Source: an uncultured Lachnospiraceae bacterium (GTDB lineage: Bacteria > Bacillota > Clostridia > Lachnospirales > Lachnospiraceae). From it: a DNA stretch of 36,934 nucleotides. Every line of letters begins with the position of its first letter. Positions within the stretch are counted from its first letter, which is position 1. Positions 23,766 to 31,885 of the stretch are shown here, piece by piece. The DNA lies in contig CATJIW010000219.1 in NCBI GenBank assembly GCA_949740745.1, forward strand, positions 1-36,934, written 5' to 3'. The notes under the pieces are model-generated. The model searched no databases, was not told the DNA's origin, and saw only the letters and a program-made list of their open reading frames with translations. The translations under genes and the position numbers were made by a program.

Positions 23766-24962
23766 ATGATGAAAGATTTGTATAAGGCAGCCCGCAGGCT
23801 GGACCAGGTACAGTTCTCTCCGGTCCGCAAGGTATTGGAGCGGGCCAATGAGCTGGCGGCGGAGGGGCGGGATATCCTGCACGTGGAGATCGGAGAACCG
23901 GACTTTGACACTCCGTCCGATATCGTGGAGGCGACGGTACAGGCGCTCTGCGTGGGGAAAAAGACCCATTATCCGCCGAACAGGGGAGTATTGAGGCTGA
24001 GAAATGCCATTTCGGACATGCTGAAGGAACAGTATCAGGCGGAATATGACGGAGCTTCGGAGATCCTGGTGACCTGCGGAGCGGCAGAAGCGATTTTCGA
24101 TACCATTACGGCGCTGACAGGCGATGGGGACGAAGTGATCGTTATGACTCCGGCCTATATGAATTATGAAAACTGTATTCGTATGGCCGGAGCAGAATGT
24201 GTCAAGGTGGAGCTTTCGGAAAGTGACGGATACCAGGTGAACAAATCCGTGCTGGCGGCGGCGGTGACGAAGCGGACCCGTATGATCGTCCTTACCAACC
24301 CCAATAATCCCACCGGTACGGTTATGAACCGGGAAAGTCTTCAAAAGATCGCGGCGGTGGCGAAGGCACATGATTTGATCGTGCTGTCAGACGAGATTTA
24401 CGCGGCCATGCATTACGGCGTGGAATATGTGTCTTTTGCTTCTCTTCCCGGTATGAAAGAACGCACGATTCTTGTCAGCGGTTTTTCCAAGTGCTTTGCC
24501 ATGACCGGATGGAGGATCGGTTATGTAGCCTGCGACGTGAGGTTTTACTCTCCGATCCTGAAAGTCCATCAGTATGCCACCAACTGTATCCCTACCTTTA
24601 TCCAGGAGGGGCTGGCTGACGGCATGAAAACGGAAAAGACGGCAATGGACGTGAAGGCTATGGTACTTACCTTTGACGAAAGGCGGAGGATGGTGCTGGA
24701 AATGCTTTCGCAGGTGCCGGGAGTGACCTGCAGCGGGGCGGACGGAGCTTTCTATATTTTTGTCAATGTTTCCGGGACCGGCCTGGACGGAACAGAATTT
24801 GCCGAACGGCTCCTGGAAGAGCACGGGGTAGCTCTGGTGCCGGGAGCAGCTTTCGGGGAAAGCTGCCAAAACTGCGTCAGGATCTCCTACGGGATGTCCA
24901 TTGACGTGCTTGACCAAGCATTGCAGCGGATCCGGGAATTTACCAGGACGCTTTGCAAATAA
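23766..24962 (+). CDS. PLP-dependent aminotransferase, class I/II (module 3)
   Basis: Fold-type I aminotransferase of 398 aa. Motifs: EIGEPDFDTP at 41-50, TNPNNPTGTV at 177-186, LSDEIY at 207-212, the Schiff-base lysine K242 in GFSKCFAMTGWRIGY, and the carboxylate arginine in CVRISYG. It is more divergent from the other two aminotransferases than they are from each other (NPNNPTG instead of PCNPTG, Cys after the lysine). Either of two adjacent ATGs (23766, 23769) may start; AGGAGG at 23755-23760 slightly favours the second. First gene of the module 3 operon, 21 bases before the binding protein. Confidence 0.92.
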   Translation: MMKDLYKAARRLDQVQFSPVRKVLERANELAAEGRDILHVEIGEPDFDTPSDIVEATVQALCVGKKTHYPPNRGVLRLRNAISDMLKEQYQAEYDGASEILVTCGAAEAIFDTITALTGDGDEVIVMTPAYMNYENCIRMAGAECVKVELSESDGYQVNKSVLAAAVTKRTRMIVLTNPNNPTGTVMNRESLQKIAAVAKAHDLIVLSDEIYAAMHYGVEYVSFASLPGMKERTILVSGFSKCFAMTGWRIGYVACDVRFYSPILKVHQYATNCIPTFIQEGLADGMKTEKTAMDVKAMVLTFDERRRMVLEMLSQVPGVTCSGADGAFYIFVNVSGTGLDGTEFAERLLEEHGVALVPGAAFGESCQNCVRISYGMSIDVLDQALQRIREFTRTLCK

Positions 24963-24983
24963 AAAAACAAAGGAGGATACACA

Positions 24984-26315
24984 ATGAAAAGGGTACTTGC
25001 AGGATTGCTGGCGGTGGCCATGACGTTTTCTCTCGTCGGCTGCGGCGGCGCAGGAGAAGAAGGAAACGGGACAGAGAAAAAAACGGAAAGCGCAAAGACA
25101 GAGGCGGCAAAGGTGTCGGAAGCGGAACCCTCCGGAAAAAAGGATGGAGAAACGATCCGGGTGGGCGTTCTCTATCCTTTGACGGGAAACAATGCGACTG
25201 CCGGTACGGAATCTGTCAAATGTCTGGAAACGGCGGCGGAACTAATCAACGGCTCTTATGACATTGATTTTCCGGGGGCAAAAACAGAAGGAATCCAGAG
25301 TATGGGCGGCGCGAAGATCGAGATCATTGCAGCGGATTCCCAGGCCAGTGCAGAAGTCTCTGCCACGGAAGCGGAACGGCTGATCACCGAAGAGCATGTG
25401 GACGCCCTGATCGGCTGTGACATTTCCAGTTGCACCAAGACCGCCAGCGCGGTGGCGGAACGGTATGGGGTTCCTTTTATCAACGGCGAGTCATCCTCTG
25501 ACAGCCTTGTCGGACGGGGATTGGAATATTTCTTCCATGTGGGGCCGAACGACAGCCTTCTGGTTGCTTCTTCCTTTGATTATCTGGACAAGATCCGGGA
25601 ATCGGCTGGGATCGAGTCCGTGGCGATCTGCGGGGCCGACGACGATTCCGGTACAAATTTCGTTAATTTCTGTGAGAAGGAGGCAAAAGAGAGAGGGTAT
25701 ACGATTGCAACGCAGTTTACTTACACTCAGGATGCGGCGACGCTTTCCTCAGAATGCATGAAGCTGAAAGCGTCCGAGGCGGATGCGCTGATGATTTTTG
25801 CTCTGACAGGACCTGCCATTTTGTTCCTTCAGACCATGCAGGATATGGATATCAACTTTAAGACCATGATCACGGCTCGGGGAGGCTTTATTGCGACAGA
25901 GTTTTTTGACACGGTGGGGGATGCTTCCGAGTATATTATGACGGAAAATACCTGGAGCCTGGACAGCGTGTCGGACAAGGCTTATTCGACCGCCATCAAC
26001 GACCTTTGTATCAAGAAAGCAGGATGCGGCATGAACGGAAATTATGCCAGGGCCATGCAGGCGTTCTTTGTTCTCTGCGACGCCCTTGAGCGAGCCGGAA
26101 GCAAGGACGGAGAGGCGCTTAAGGACGCGCTCTGGGCTACGGATATGGACGGCTCTTCTCTGATCTGTCCCTGGGACGGCGTGAAATTTGACGAGGACGG
26201 ACAGAATATTTATGCGGGCGGTATTATGACCCAGGTCCAGAACGGACAGTATGTGACCATTGATCCGGAGGTAGAAAAAGCCGTGGTACCGGCGCCTGCC
26301 TGGAAGGAGCGCTGA
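24984..26315 (+). CDS. ABC transporter substrate-binding lipoprotein, branched-chain amino acid type (LivK-like, module 3)
   Basis: Extracytoplasmic receptor (443 aa) with lipoprotein signal peptide and lipobox LVGC near residue 20, a Lys/Glu/Ala-rich linker (about 22-52), then the type I binding fold beginning at IRVGVLYPLTGNNA. It differs clearly from the two other binding proteins: they share VASISG/CAISG openings and an IFRACxID segment, whereas this one has GVPFINGESSSDSL and FFHVGPNDS in the equivalent region. A different ligand is therefore likely. The AAAGGAGGA site lies at 24969-24977. livH follows after 25 bases without the hairpin seen in modules 1 and 2. Confidence 0.93.
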   Translation: MKRVLAGLLAVAMTFSLVGCGGAGEEGNGTEKKTESAKTEAAKVSEAEPSGKKDGETIRVGVLYPLTGNNATAGTESVKCLETAAELINGSYDIDFPGAKTEGIQSMGGAKIEIIAADSQASAEVSATEAERLITEEHVDALIGCDISSCTKTASAVAERYGVPFINGESSSDSLVGRGLEYFFHVGPNDSLLVASSFDYLDKIRESAGIESVAICGADDDSGTNFVNFCEKEAKERGYTIATQFTYTQDAATLSSECMKLKASEADALMIFALTGPAILFLQTMQDMDINFKTMITARGGFIATEFFDTVGDASEYIMTENTWSLDSVSDKAYSTAINDLCIKKAGCGMNGNYARAMQAFFVLCDALERAGSKDGEALKDALWATDMDGSSLICPWDGVKFDEDGQNIYAGGIMTQVQNGQYVTIDPEVEKAVVPAPAWKER

Positions 26316-26340
26316 ACGCAGACGAAAGGACGGTTAAAGA

Positions 26341-27201
26341 ATGTTAGCATTATTGCCACAGGTGCTTCTTGAGGGGATATTTACGGGTATGATCATTGCA
26401 CTCATCGCCATGAGCGTATCTCTCACATGGGGCGTCATGTACATTATCAATTTTGCCCAGGGTGAGATTTTGATGATGGGAATGTTCTTTTCCTACTATT
26501 TCACCCTGGCTACGGGCCTGGACCCGCTCATCTGCCTGCCGGTCTGCGCAGTGGTCATGTACTGTTTCGGCGTACTGATCTATAAACTGCTGATCCGGCG
26601 GGTCATGAAGTCCAGTACTTTAAGCCAGCTTCTGGTAACCTATGCGCTCAGTATCGTGCTGGTAAATGTTGCGCAGATCGCATTCGGGCCGGCTTACAAG
26701 ACGGTGGATACGCAGGCGTTTAAAGGCGCCATCCAGGTGGGGAGCCTGCTGATCGCATGGTCCAGGCTGGTGCCGCTTCTTATCTGCATTTTCACGGCAG
26801 CAGTGCTCTATATTGTGATCAATAAGACTAACATCGGACGTTCCATTAAGGCGACCGCCTTAAACAGAGACGCGGCCTCCCTGGTCGGCGTCAATGCGGA
26901 GCGGGCCTACACCACTTGCATGGGACTTGCGACAGCGGCTTCCGGCATCGGCGGAGTGGCGCTTACCTATTACTTCTCCATCTACCCAAGCGTGGGCTCC
27001 GTGTTTATGAATTTCGGATTTACGGCCTGCTGTATCGGCGGGATGGGAAGCATTCCGGGCGCAGTGATCGGAGGGATCCTGATGGGGTTAATTGACAGCA
27101 TCGTAGGAACGTTTTTCAACGTGTCGCTTAAATATGTGGCGGTGTTCGCACTGTTTATCCTTGTGGTTTACAAACGTCCCAAAGGGCTGTTTGGATGGTG
27201 A
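26341..27201 (+). CDS. Branched-chain amino acid ABC transporter permease, LivH family (module 3)
   Basis: Permease of 286 aa with about eight helices. Family elements are LTWGVMYIINFAQGEILMMGMF near 28-50 (FAQGE where modules 1 and 2 have FAHGD/LAHAD), the coupling loop NRDAASLVGVNAERA near 180, and YKRPKGLFGW at the very C-terminus. The upstream site is weak (AAAGGA about 15 bases before). livM starts six bases after the stop. Confidence 0.92.
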   Translation: MLALLPQVLLEGIFTGMIIALIAMSVSLTWGVMYIINFAQGEILMMGMFFSYYFTLATGLDPLICLPVCAVVMYCFGVLIYKLLIRRVMKSSTLSQLLVTYALSIVLVNVAQIAFGPAYKTVDTQAFKGAIQVGSLLIAWSRLVPLLICIFTAAVLYIVINKTNIGRSIKATALNRDAASLVGVNAERAYTTCMGLATAASGIGGVALTYYFSIYPSVGSVFMNFGFTACCIGGMGSIPGAVIGGILMGLIDSIVGTFFNVSLKYVAVFALFILVVYKRPKGLFGW

Positions 27202-27207
27202 TGAGAG

Positions 27208-28236
27208 ATGAATAAATTTATGAAAAAAATGAAGGGAAGCCTGAAAGCGAGCAGGGTGTCGCCGGCTGCTCTGGCTGTCTGCCTGGCAGTGATCCTGGCA
27301 TACCCTTATGTGTTTTCCTCGCCGTTTCAGAGAAATCTGGGAATCCTGATTTTAATGTGGGGATGCCTTGGCAGTGCGTGGAACATTTTCGGGGGATATA
27401 CTGGGCAGGTCTGCCTGGGAACGGCCATGTTTTTCGGAATGGGGGCTTACGGCGTGGTGCTTCCGTATTATTATTGGAACATCACTCCCTGGCTCGGCAT
27501 CCTGATCGGCATGATCCTGGCGGTGCTCCTGGCGCTTTTAGTGGCTGTCCCGATCTTTAAGCTGAGCGCCCAGTATTTTTCCATTGCAACCATGGCCCTC
27601 GGAGAGACGGTTCGGATCATCATGGTGAACCTGCCGTTTACCAGGGGAATGCAGGGAATCGACTTCCTGAATATGAAGGACAGCTTCTGGTATACCCTGC
27701 AGTCGAGCAGCAAGATCCCGTATTATTATATGTTTGCGGTTTTAACGGCGGGCGTGTTCGTGCTGATGTGCTGGATCAACACGTCCAAACTGGGCTATTA
27801 CTTCCGTACCATCAAGGCGAATCCGGTTTCTGCGGAGAGCATCGGCATCAATGTGAGGAAATATAAAACTTGTGCGCTGATCCTCTGTGCAGTAATTGCC
27901 TCGCTGTGCGGCTCGGTCTATGTGGTCTATCAGGCATATGTAGATCCGGCCACCGTACTCCTTGGCGCACTCTCCACCAGGATGATTATCATGGCGGTTA
28001 TCGGGGGGATCGGCACCGTGTACGGCCCTATGGCCGGGGCGCTGATCCTGGTGCCCCTCGGCGAGTATATCCGGGCGGCCAACAGCGGTTCCCTGCCGGG
28101 GATTGATCTGGTGATTTACGGCGTACTGATTATACTTGTAATTATGTTTCAGCCGGACGGAGTCGTGGCCATGATAAAAAAGGCGGTGGAACGGATCAGA
28201 AAGAAAGTCTGGAAACAGGGGAAGGAGGCCGCCTGA
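27208..28236 (+). CDS. Branched-chain amino acid ABC transporter permease, LivM family (module 3)
   Basis: Permease of 342 aa with a basic N-terminal extension (MNKFMKKMKGSLK), about ten helices, NIFGGYTGQVCLGTAMFFGMGAY near 65, the LSAQYFSIATMALGE segment near 120, and the coupling loop SAESIGINVRKYK near 210. It ends with the typical FQPDGVVAMIKK and a basic tail. The stop shares one base with the livG start (TGATG). YFSIATMALGE replaces the DYLAIVTLGFGE of modules 1 and 2, again marking module 3 as a separate lineage. Confidence 0.92.
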   Translation: MNKFMKKMKGSLKASRVSPAALAVCLAVILAYPYVFSSPFQRNLGILILMWGCLGSAWNIFGGYTGQVCLGTAMFFGMGAYGVVLPYYYWNITPWLGILIGMILAVLLALLVAVPIFKLSAQYFSIATMALGETVRIIMVNLPFTRGMQGIDFLNMKDSFWYTLQSSSKIPYYYMFAVLTAGVFVLMCWINTSKLGYYFRTIKANPVSAESIGINVRKYKTCALILCAVIASLCGSVYVVYQAYVDPATVLLGALSTRMIIMAVIGGIGTVYGPMAGALILVPLGEYIRAANSGSLPGIDLVIYGVLIILVIMFQPDGVVAMIKKAVERIRKKVWKQGKEAA

Positions 28237-28946
28237 TGGGGATTCTTGAGGTGAAAAACGTGACAAAGAAGTTCGGAGGGCTGGTGGCCAACAGCGACGT
28301 GACCTTTTCTGTGGAGCAGGGACAGGTTTACGGAATCGTCGGGCCAAACGGCGCCGGGAAGACGACCATGTTTAACATGATCAGCGGCGCCTTCCATCCC
28401 ACGTCGGGACAGATCCTGTTTAAAGGCGAGGACATTACAAAGAAGCCGGCTTATGAGATCTGTAAGCGTCACATCGGCAGGACCTTCCAGATTCCGCTGG
28501 CCCTGGATAAGATGACGGTGTTGGAAAACGTGACTGTGGGCGCCATGGTGCATACGCCGAAGACAGAGGCGGCAAAGGAATTTGCCGCCGAGATCCTGGC
28601 CTATGTGGGCATGGAGAAGCAGCAGGATTTGATGGCGGAGTCTTTGAGCGTGATCCAGAAAAAAAGGCTGGAGATCGCAAGGGCTTTAAGCACGAAACCG
28701 GAGATGATCCTTCTTGACGAGTCCATGGCAGGCTTAAACGGCCAGGAACGGGATGATGCGATCGCACTGATCAAAAAGATCAACCACGATGGGATCACGG
28801 TCCTGATGATCGAACACGTCATGCGGGTGGTCATGAGTGTCTGTGACCAGGTGCTGGTGCTGCAGAACGGGATGAGGATTGCGGAAGGGACACCGGAAGA
28901 GATTACACAGGACGAAAAAGTCATAGCGGCGTATTTGGGGGATTGA
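28236..28946 (+). CDS. Branched-chain amino acid ABC transporter ATP-binding protein, LivG family (module 3)
   Basis: ATPase of 236 aa, at the short end for LivG. Walker A is GPNGAGKTT near 34-42. The C-loop is degenerate (LSVIQKKRLEIARAL), and Walker B reads MILLDESMAGLN, with Ser where most ABC proteins have Pro after the catalytic Glu, which is kept. The switch histidine is in MIEHVM. Degenerate C-loops are normal for LivG-like subunits because the LivF partner supplies a canonical LSGGEQQ. It has an AAGGAGG site 7 bases upstream and couples to livM and livF on either side. Confidence 0.9.
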   Translation: MGILEVKNVTKKFGGLVANSDVTFSVEQGQVYGIVGPNGAGKTTMFNMISGAFHPTSGQILFKGEDITKKPAYEICKRHIGRTFQIPLALDKMTVLENVTVGAMVHTPKTEAAKEFAAEILAYVGMEKQQDLMAESLSVIQKKRLEIARALSTKPEMILLDESMAGLNGQERDDAIALIKKINHDGITVLMIEHVMRVVMSVCDQVLVLQNGMRIAEGTPEEITQDEKVIAAYLGD

Positions 28947-28948
28947 TC

Positions 28949-29656
28949 ATGTTAAAAGTATCAGATATAGTGACCGGCTACAGCAGTTCCCTGGCCGTGT
29001 TAAACGGGATCAGCTTTGATATGAAAGAAGGGGAAATTGTGGCGATCCTGGGGGCCAACGGAGCGGGAAAGTCGACGACCCTCAGGACGGTAGCGGGACT
29101 TATGAAGCCCTGGAAAGGAAGCGTGAAATTCCTCGGAGAAGACATTTCCGGGGTGCCGGCCCACGAGGTGGTGCGGAAAGGACTTTCTCTGGTGCCGGAG
29201 GGACGGCTGCTGTTCGGAAAGCTTACCGTCCACGAAAACCTTACCATGGGGGCATTTACGAGAAAAGATAAGGCGGAGATCCACGACTCTCTGGATATGG
29301 TTTACTCGCTGTTTCCCAGGGTAAAGGAGCGGATGAACCAGAAGGCCAACACTCTTTCCGGCGGGGAGCAGCAGATGGTGGCCATTGCAAGAGGGCTGAT
29401 GTCGAAACCAAGTCTTCTGATCCTGGACGAGCCCTCCCTGGGACTTGCGCCAAAACTGGTAAAAGAGGTATTTGCCTTTGTAAAAGAAATCAACCAGAAA
29501 GGCATTTCCATTTTGATCGTGGAACAGAATGTGAAGGAGACTTTGCAGCTTTCCGATCGGGCGTTTATCATCCAGGAGGGAAAAACTACGTTTAGCGGAA
29601 AATCGGAGGAACTGATGGACGACGACAACGTGCGTAAGGCGTATTTGGGAATGTGA
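28949..29656 (+). CDS. Branched-chain amino acid ABC transporter ATP-binding protein, LivF family (module 3)
   Basis: ATPase of 235 aa. Walker A GANGAGKST, C-loop LSGGEQQMVAIARG, Walker B LLILDEPSLGLAP and LIVEQNV are intact. The track start (28943) is a TTG overlapping the livG stop; the ATG at 28949 (MLKVSDIVTGY) fits the family and has GGGGGA 6-12 bases upstream. It is the last transporter gene of module 3; downstream lies repeat copy B, not a clear terminator, so the dehydrogenase gene may still be co-transcribed. Confidence 0.92.
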   Translation: MLKVSDIVTGYSSSLAVLNGISFDMKEGEIVAILGANGAGKSTTLRTVAGLMKPWKGSVKFLGEDISGVPAHEVVRKGLSLVPEGRLLFGKLTVHENLTMGAFTRKDKAEIHDSLDMVYSLFPRVKERMNQKANTLSGGEQQMVAIARGLMSKPSLLILDEPSLGLAPKLVKEVFAFVKEINQKGISILIVEQNVKETLQLSDRAFIIQEGKTTFSGKSEELMDDDNVRKAYLGM

Positions 29657-29662
29657 ATACAA

Positions 29663-29877
29663 CAGGCAATTGCGTGACTCAAAAATTCATTGAATATTCT
29701 GGTAATATTTCCGGGAAAACCCCTTTGCGCCGTGGAAGCAAGACTAGAGAAGGCAGGAGGGACCCTTTCCCGAGTGACTTCTGTGGTTCTGGGCTTGCTG
29801 GAACGCCTGGCGCCAGCAGGCTTTGAACGGACATATTGCCAGAATGCTTCCACAATTTCACGTTTCGCAATTGCCTG
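29663..29877 (+). repeat. Intergenic repeat family, copy B (full length, 215 bp)
   Basis: The most complete copy. It has perfect 12-bp terminal inverted repeats, CAGGCAATTGCG (29663-29674) and CGCAATTGCCTG (29866-29877). Longer imperfect arms follow: TATTCTGGTAATATTTCCG on the left mirrors CGGACATATTGCCAGAAT on the right. A central hairpin pairs GCTTGCTGG with CCAGCAGGC. It sits between livF and the dehydrogenase gene and ends 28 bases before that start codon. The predicted ORFs at 29690 and 29679 fall inside it and are not genes. Confidence 0.75.
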
Positions 29878-29905
29878 GTGAATACAAGTTTGAAAGGAGA
29901 ATGAA

Positions 29906-30787
29906 ATGAAGATCGGATTTATTGGACTGGGGATTATGGGGACTCCCATGGCAAAGAACCTGCTTGGGGCAGGACATGAGCTGGTGGTATATGACCGGTC
30001 TGCGGAAAAGATGGAAGAGCTTGTGCAGGCGGGGGCAAAGGGAGCCGCTTCTTCGAAGGAAGCAGCGGAGGAATGCCGTCTGGTGATCACCATGGTTCCC
30101 AATTCGCCTCACGTGAAAGCAGCGGTCATGGGAAAAGACGGCGTGCTGGAGGGGGCAAAGGAAGGAGATATCCTTGTCGATATGAGCTCGATCGCGCCTC
30201 TGGCTTCCCAGGAGGTTTATAAGGCCTGCAAAGAGAAGGGGGTCCGCATGATCGATGCGCCGGTGTCCGGCGGGGAACCGAAGGCCATTGACGGAAGCCT
30301 TTCAATTATGGTGGGCGGAGACAGGGAAACTTTTGACGAGGTATATGACATCCTTATGGTCATGGGCGGCAGCGCCGTATACTGCGGGGACAGCGGAGCC
30401 GGAAACATGACCAAGCTGGCGAATCAGATCATTGTGGCCGTGAACATTGCGGCTGTCTCGGAAGCCTTTATGCTGGCATCTAAAGCCGGAGTGGACCCGA
30501 AGAAAGTGTTCGACGCCATCAAGGGAGGTCTGGCGGGCTCCACGGTTATGAATGCGAAGGTTCCCAAAATTCTGGGAAGAGATTTCGCTCCGGGCTTCCG
30601 CATTGACTTACATATCAAGGATCTGAACAATGCCGTTGAGACGGGCCACAGCGTAGGCGCGCCCCTGTTTTTAACCACGCAGGTACAGGAAATGCTGGAA
30701 CGGCTTCATTTTGACGGCTGCGGCTCTGATGACCACAGTGCCATTGCCAAATACTATGAAAAGATTTCCGGGAGCGAGATTAAATAA
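29906..30787 (+). CDS. Beta-hydroxyacid dehydrogenase family, 2-hydroxy-3-oxopropionate (tartronate semialdehyde) reductase-like
   Basis: NAD(P)-dependent reductase/dehydrogenase of 293 aa. The N-terminal Rossmann domain has GFIGLGIMGTPMAKNL at 4-19; the substrate motif DAPVSGGEPKA is at 118-128; the catalytic lysine is K170 in GAGNMTKLANQ; the helical C-terminal domain carries KDLNNAVETG. This pattern fits GarR/GlxR and 3-hydroxyisobutyrate dehydrogenases; the GarR assignment is favoured by the HpaI aldolase next door and glycerate kinase elsewhere in the window. The residue after the glycine-rich loop (YDRS) has Arg, which suggests NADP(H), as an inference. The AAAGGAG site is at 29892-29898. 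It is bracketed by repeat copies B and C in the same orientation. Confidence 0.82.
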   Translation: MKIGFIGLGIMGTPMAKNLLGAGHELVVYDRSAEKMEELVQAGAKGAASSKEAAEECRLVITMVPNSPHVKAAVMGKDGVLEGAKEGDILVDMSSIAPLASQEVYKACKEKGVRMIDAPVSGGEPKAIDGSLSIMVGGDRETFDEVYDILMVMGGSAVYCGDSGAGNMTKLANQIIVAVNIAAVSEAFMLASKAGVDPKKVFDAIKGGLAGSTVMNAKVPKILGRDFAPGFRIDLHIKDLNNAVETGHSVGAPLFLTTQVQEMLERLHFDGCGSDDHSAIAKYYEKISGSEIK

Positions 30788-30940
30788 ATAAGCGTTTGTG
30801 AAACTCAAAAATTCATTTAATATTCTGGTAATATTTCCGGGAAAAGCCCTCTGGGCTTGCTGGAACGCCTGGTGCAGCAGGCGTTGAACGGACATGTTGC
30901 CAGAATATTCCGATAATTTCATGTTTTGCAAATACCTGTT
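30788..30940 (+). repeat. Intergenic repeat family, copy C (about 150 bp)
   Basis: Left arm nearly identical to copy B (ACTCAAAAATTCATT, then AATATTCTGGTAATATTTCC) and right half equally close (GGGCTTGCTGGAACGCCTGG, TTGAACGGACATGTTGCCAG). The roughly 63-bp internal segment of copy B is absent. Arms AATATTCTGGTAA and TTGCCAGAATATT pair at 12 of 13 positions plus one G:T. The terminal repeat is decayed (CAGGTATTTGC on one side only). It ends 26 bases before the aldolase start. Confidence 0.75.
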
Positions 30941-30966
30941 AAATAAAGACTGAGAAGGTGGATGGA

Positions 30967-31761
30967 ATGTTAAAAAAAGATGAAGTTCTGTATAATAAAG
31001 TGAAGTGGATGTTAAAGGAGGGGAAGCGGACGGTCGGCTCCTGGCTGCAGCTTGGAAGTCCTGTTTCTGCGGAGATTCTGGCAAAAGCCGGTCCGGACTG
31101 GCTGATGGTCGACTGCGAACACGGCCCTTATGACATCCCGACTCTTACGAGCCAGCTGCAGGCCATTGCCAAATATGATGTGGTCCCGTTGGCGAGGGCG
31201 CCCTGGAATGATTTTGTGATGATCAAGCAGATTCTGGACACGGGAGTCATGGGGATCCTGGTGCCTTATGTGAGCACGAAGGAGGAAGCCTGCCGGGCTG
31301 TGAGTGCCTGCAAATATCCCACCCTTGGCATCCGGGGCGTGGCGGGGAGCCCCAGGGGATCCGGCTATGGGATGGATGGAAAACGGTATCTGGAGAAGGC
31401 CGACGATCAAATCCTAGTCATGACCCAGGTGGAAACTCCGGAGGCAGTAAAGAACATTGAGGAGCTGGTGACGGTAGAAGGGCTGGACGGCATCTTTATC
31501 GGGCCCATGGATTTAAGCTGCTCCATGGGACATTTCGCTGATCTCGGCGCGCCTGAAGTACAGGAGGCGATCCGGCATGTGGAGGAAGTCGTTTTTGCCA
31601 GTGATAAGTTCCTGGGGACGGTGGCGGCAGATATGGAAGCGGCGGAAAAGCTCTATGACAGAGGCTACGGCCTGGTGGTGCCCATGTCCGACAGCACGGC
31701 TCTTGGCAGATTGGCGAGAAATACCTTTGACCGGTTCCAGGAACTGTACCCGGAACGGTAG
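30967..31761 (+). CDS. HpcH/HpaI-family class II (metal-dependent) aldolase
   Basis: Pyruvate-dependent aldolase of 264 aa, cleaving 2-oxo-4-hydroxy acids to pyruvate (or a close analogue) and an aldehyde. Family residues are visible: His52 in VDCEHGPYD, Arg77 in LARAPWND, metal ligands Glu156 (TQVETPEAV) and Asp182 (GPMDLS), plus GIRGVAGSPRGSGYG at 121-135. Members include GarL (5-keto-4-deoxyglucarate aldolase), HpaI and RhmA; which one applies is not resolved. The track start at 30958 is GTG; the ATG at 30967 has AAGG eight bases upstream. The upstream reductase gene suggests that the aldehyde product is reduced, as in GarL-GarR. Confidence 0.88.
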   Translation: MLKKDEVLYNKVKWMLKEGKRTVGSWLQLGSPVSAEILAKAGPDWLMVDCEHGPYDIPTLTSQLQAIAKYDVVPLARAPWNDFVMIKQILDTGVMGILVPYVSTKEEACRAVSACKYPTLGIRGVAGSPRGSGYGMDGKRYLEKADDQILVMTQVETPEAVKNIEELVTVEGLDGIFIGPMDLSCSMGHFADLGAPEVQEAIRHVEEVVFASDKFLGTVAADMEAAEKLYDRGYGLVVPMSDSTALGRLARNTFDRFQELYPER

Positions 31762-31885
31762 AAACAGATTTACATAAAAGAAAGACATGGGACAGCCGGG
31801 AAATAGACAGCCCTGTACAGCTGGCCTTCAGTATATGATCGACGGCATCGCTCGCAGCGGATTCGGGAAAAGTGCCGGCAGGGGC

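Noticed and set aside
29679-29881. ORFs on both strands after livF (63 aa each)
   Set aside because: They lie entirely inside repeat copy B; equivalent reading frames are broken in copies A and C, and no ribosome binding site precedes them.
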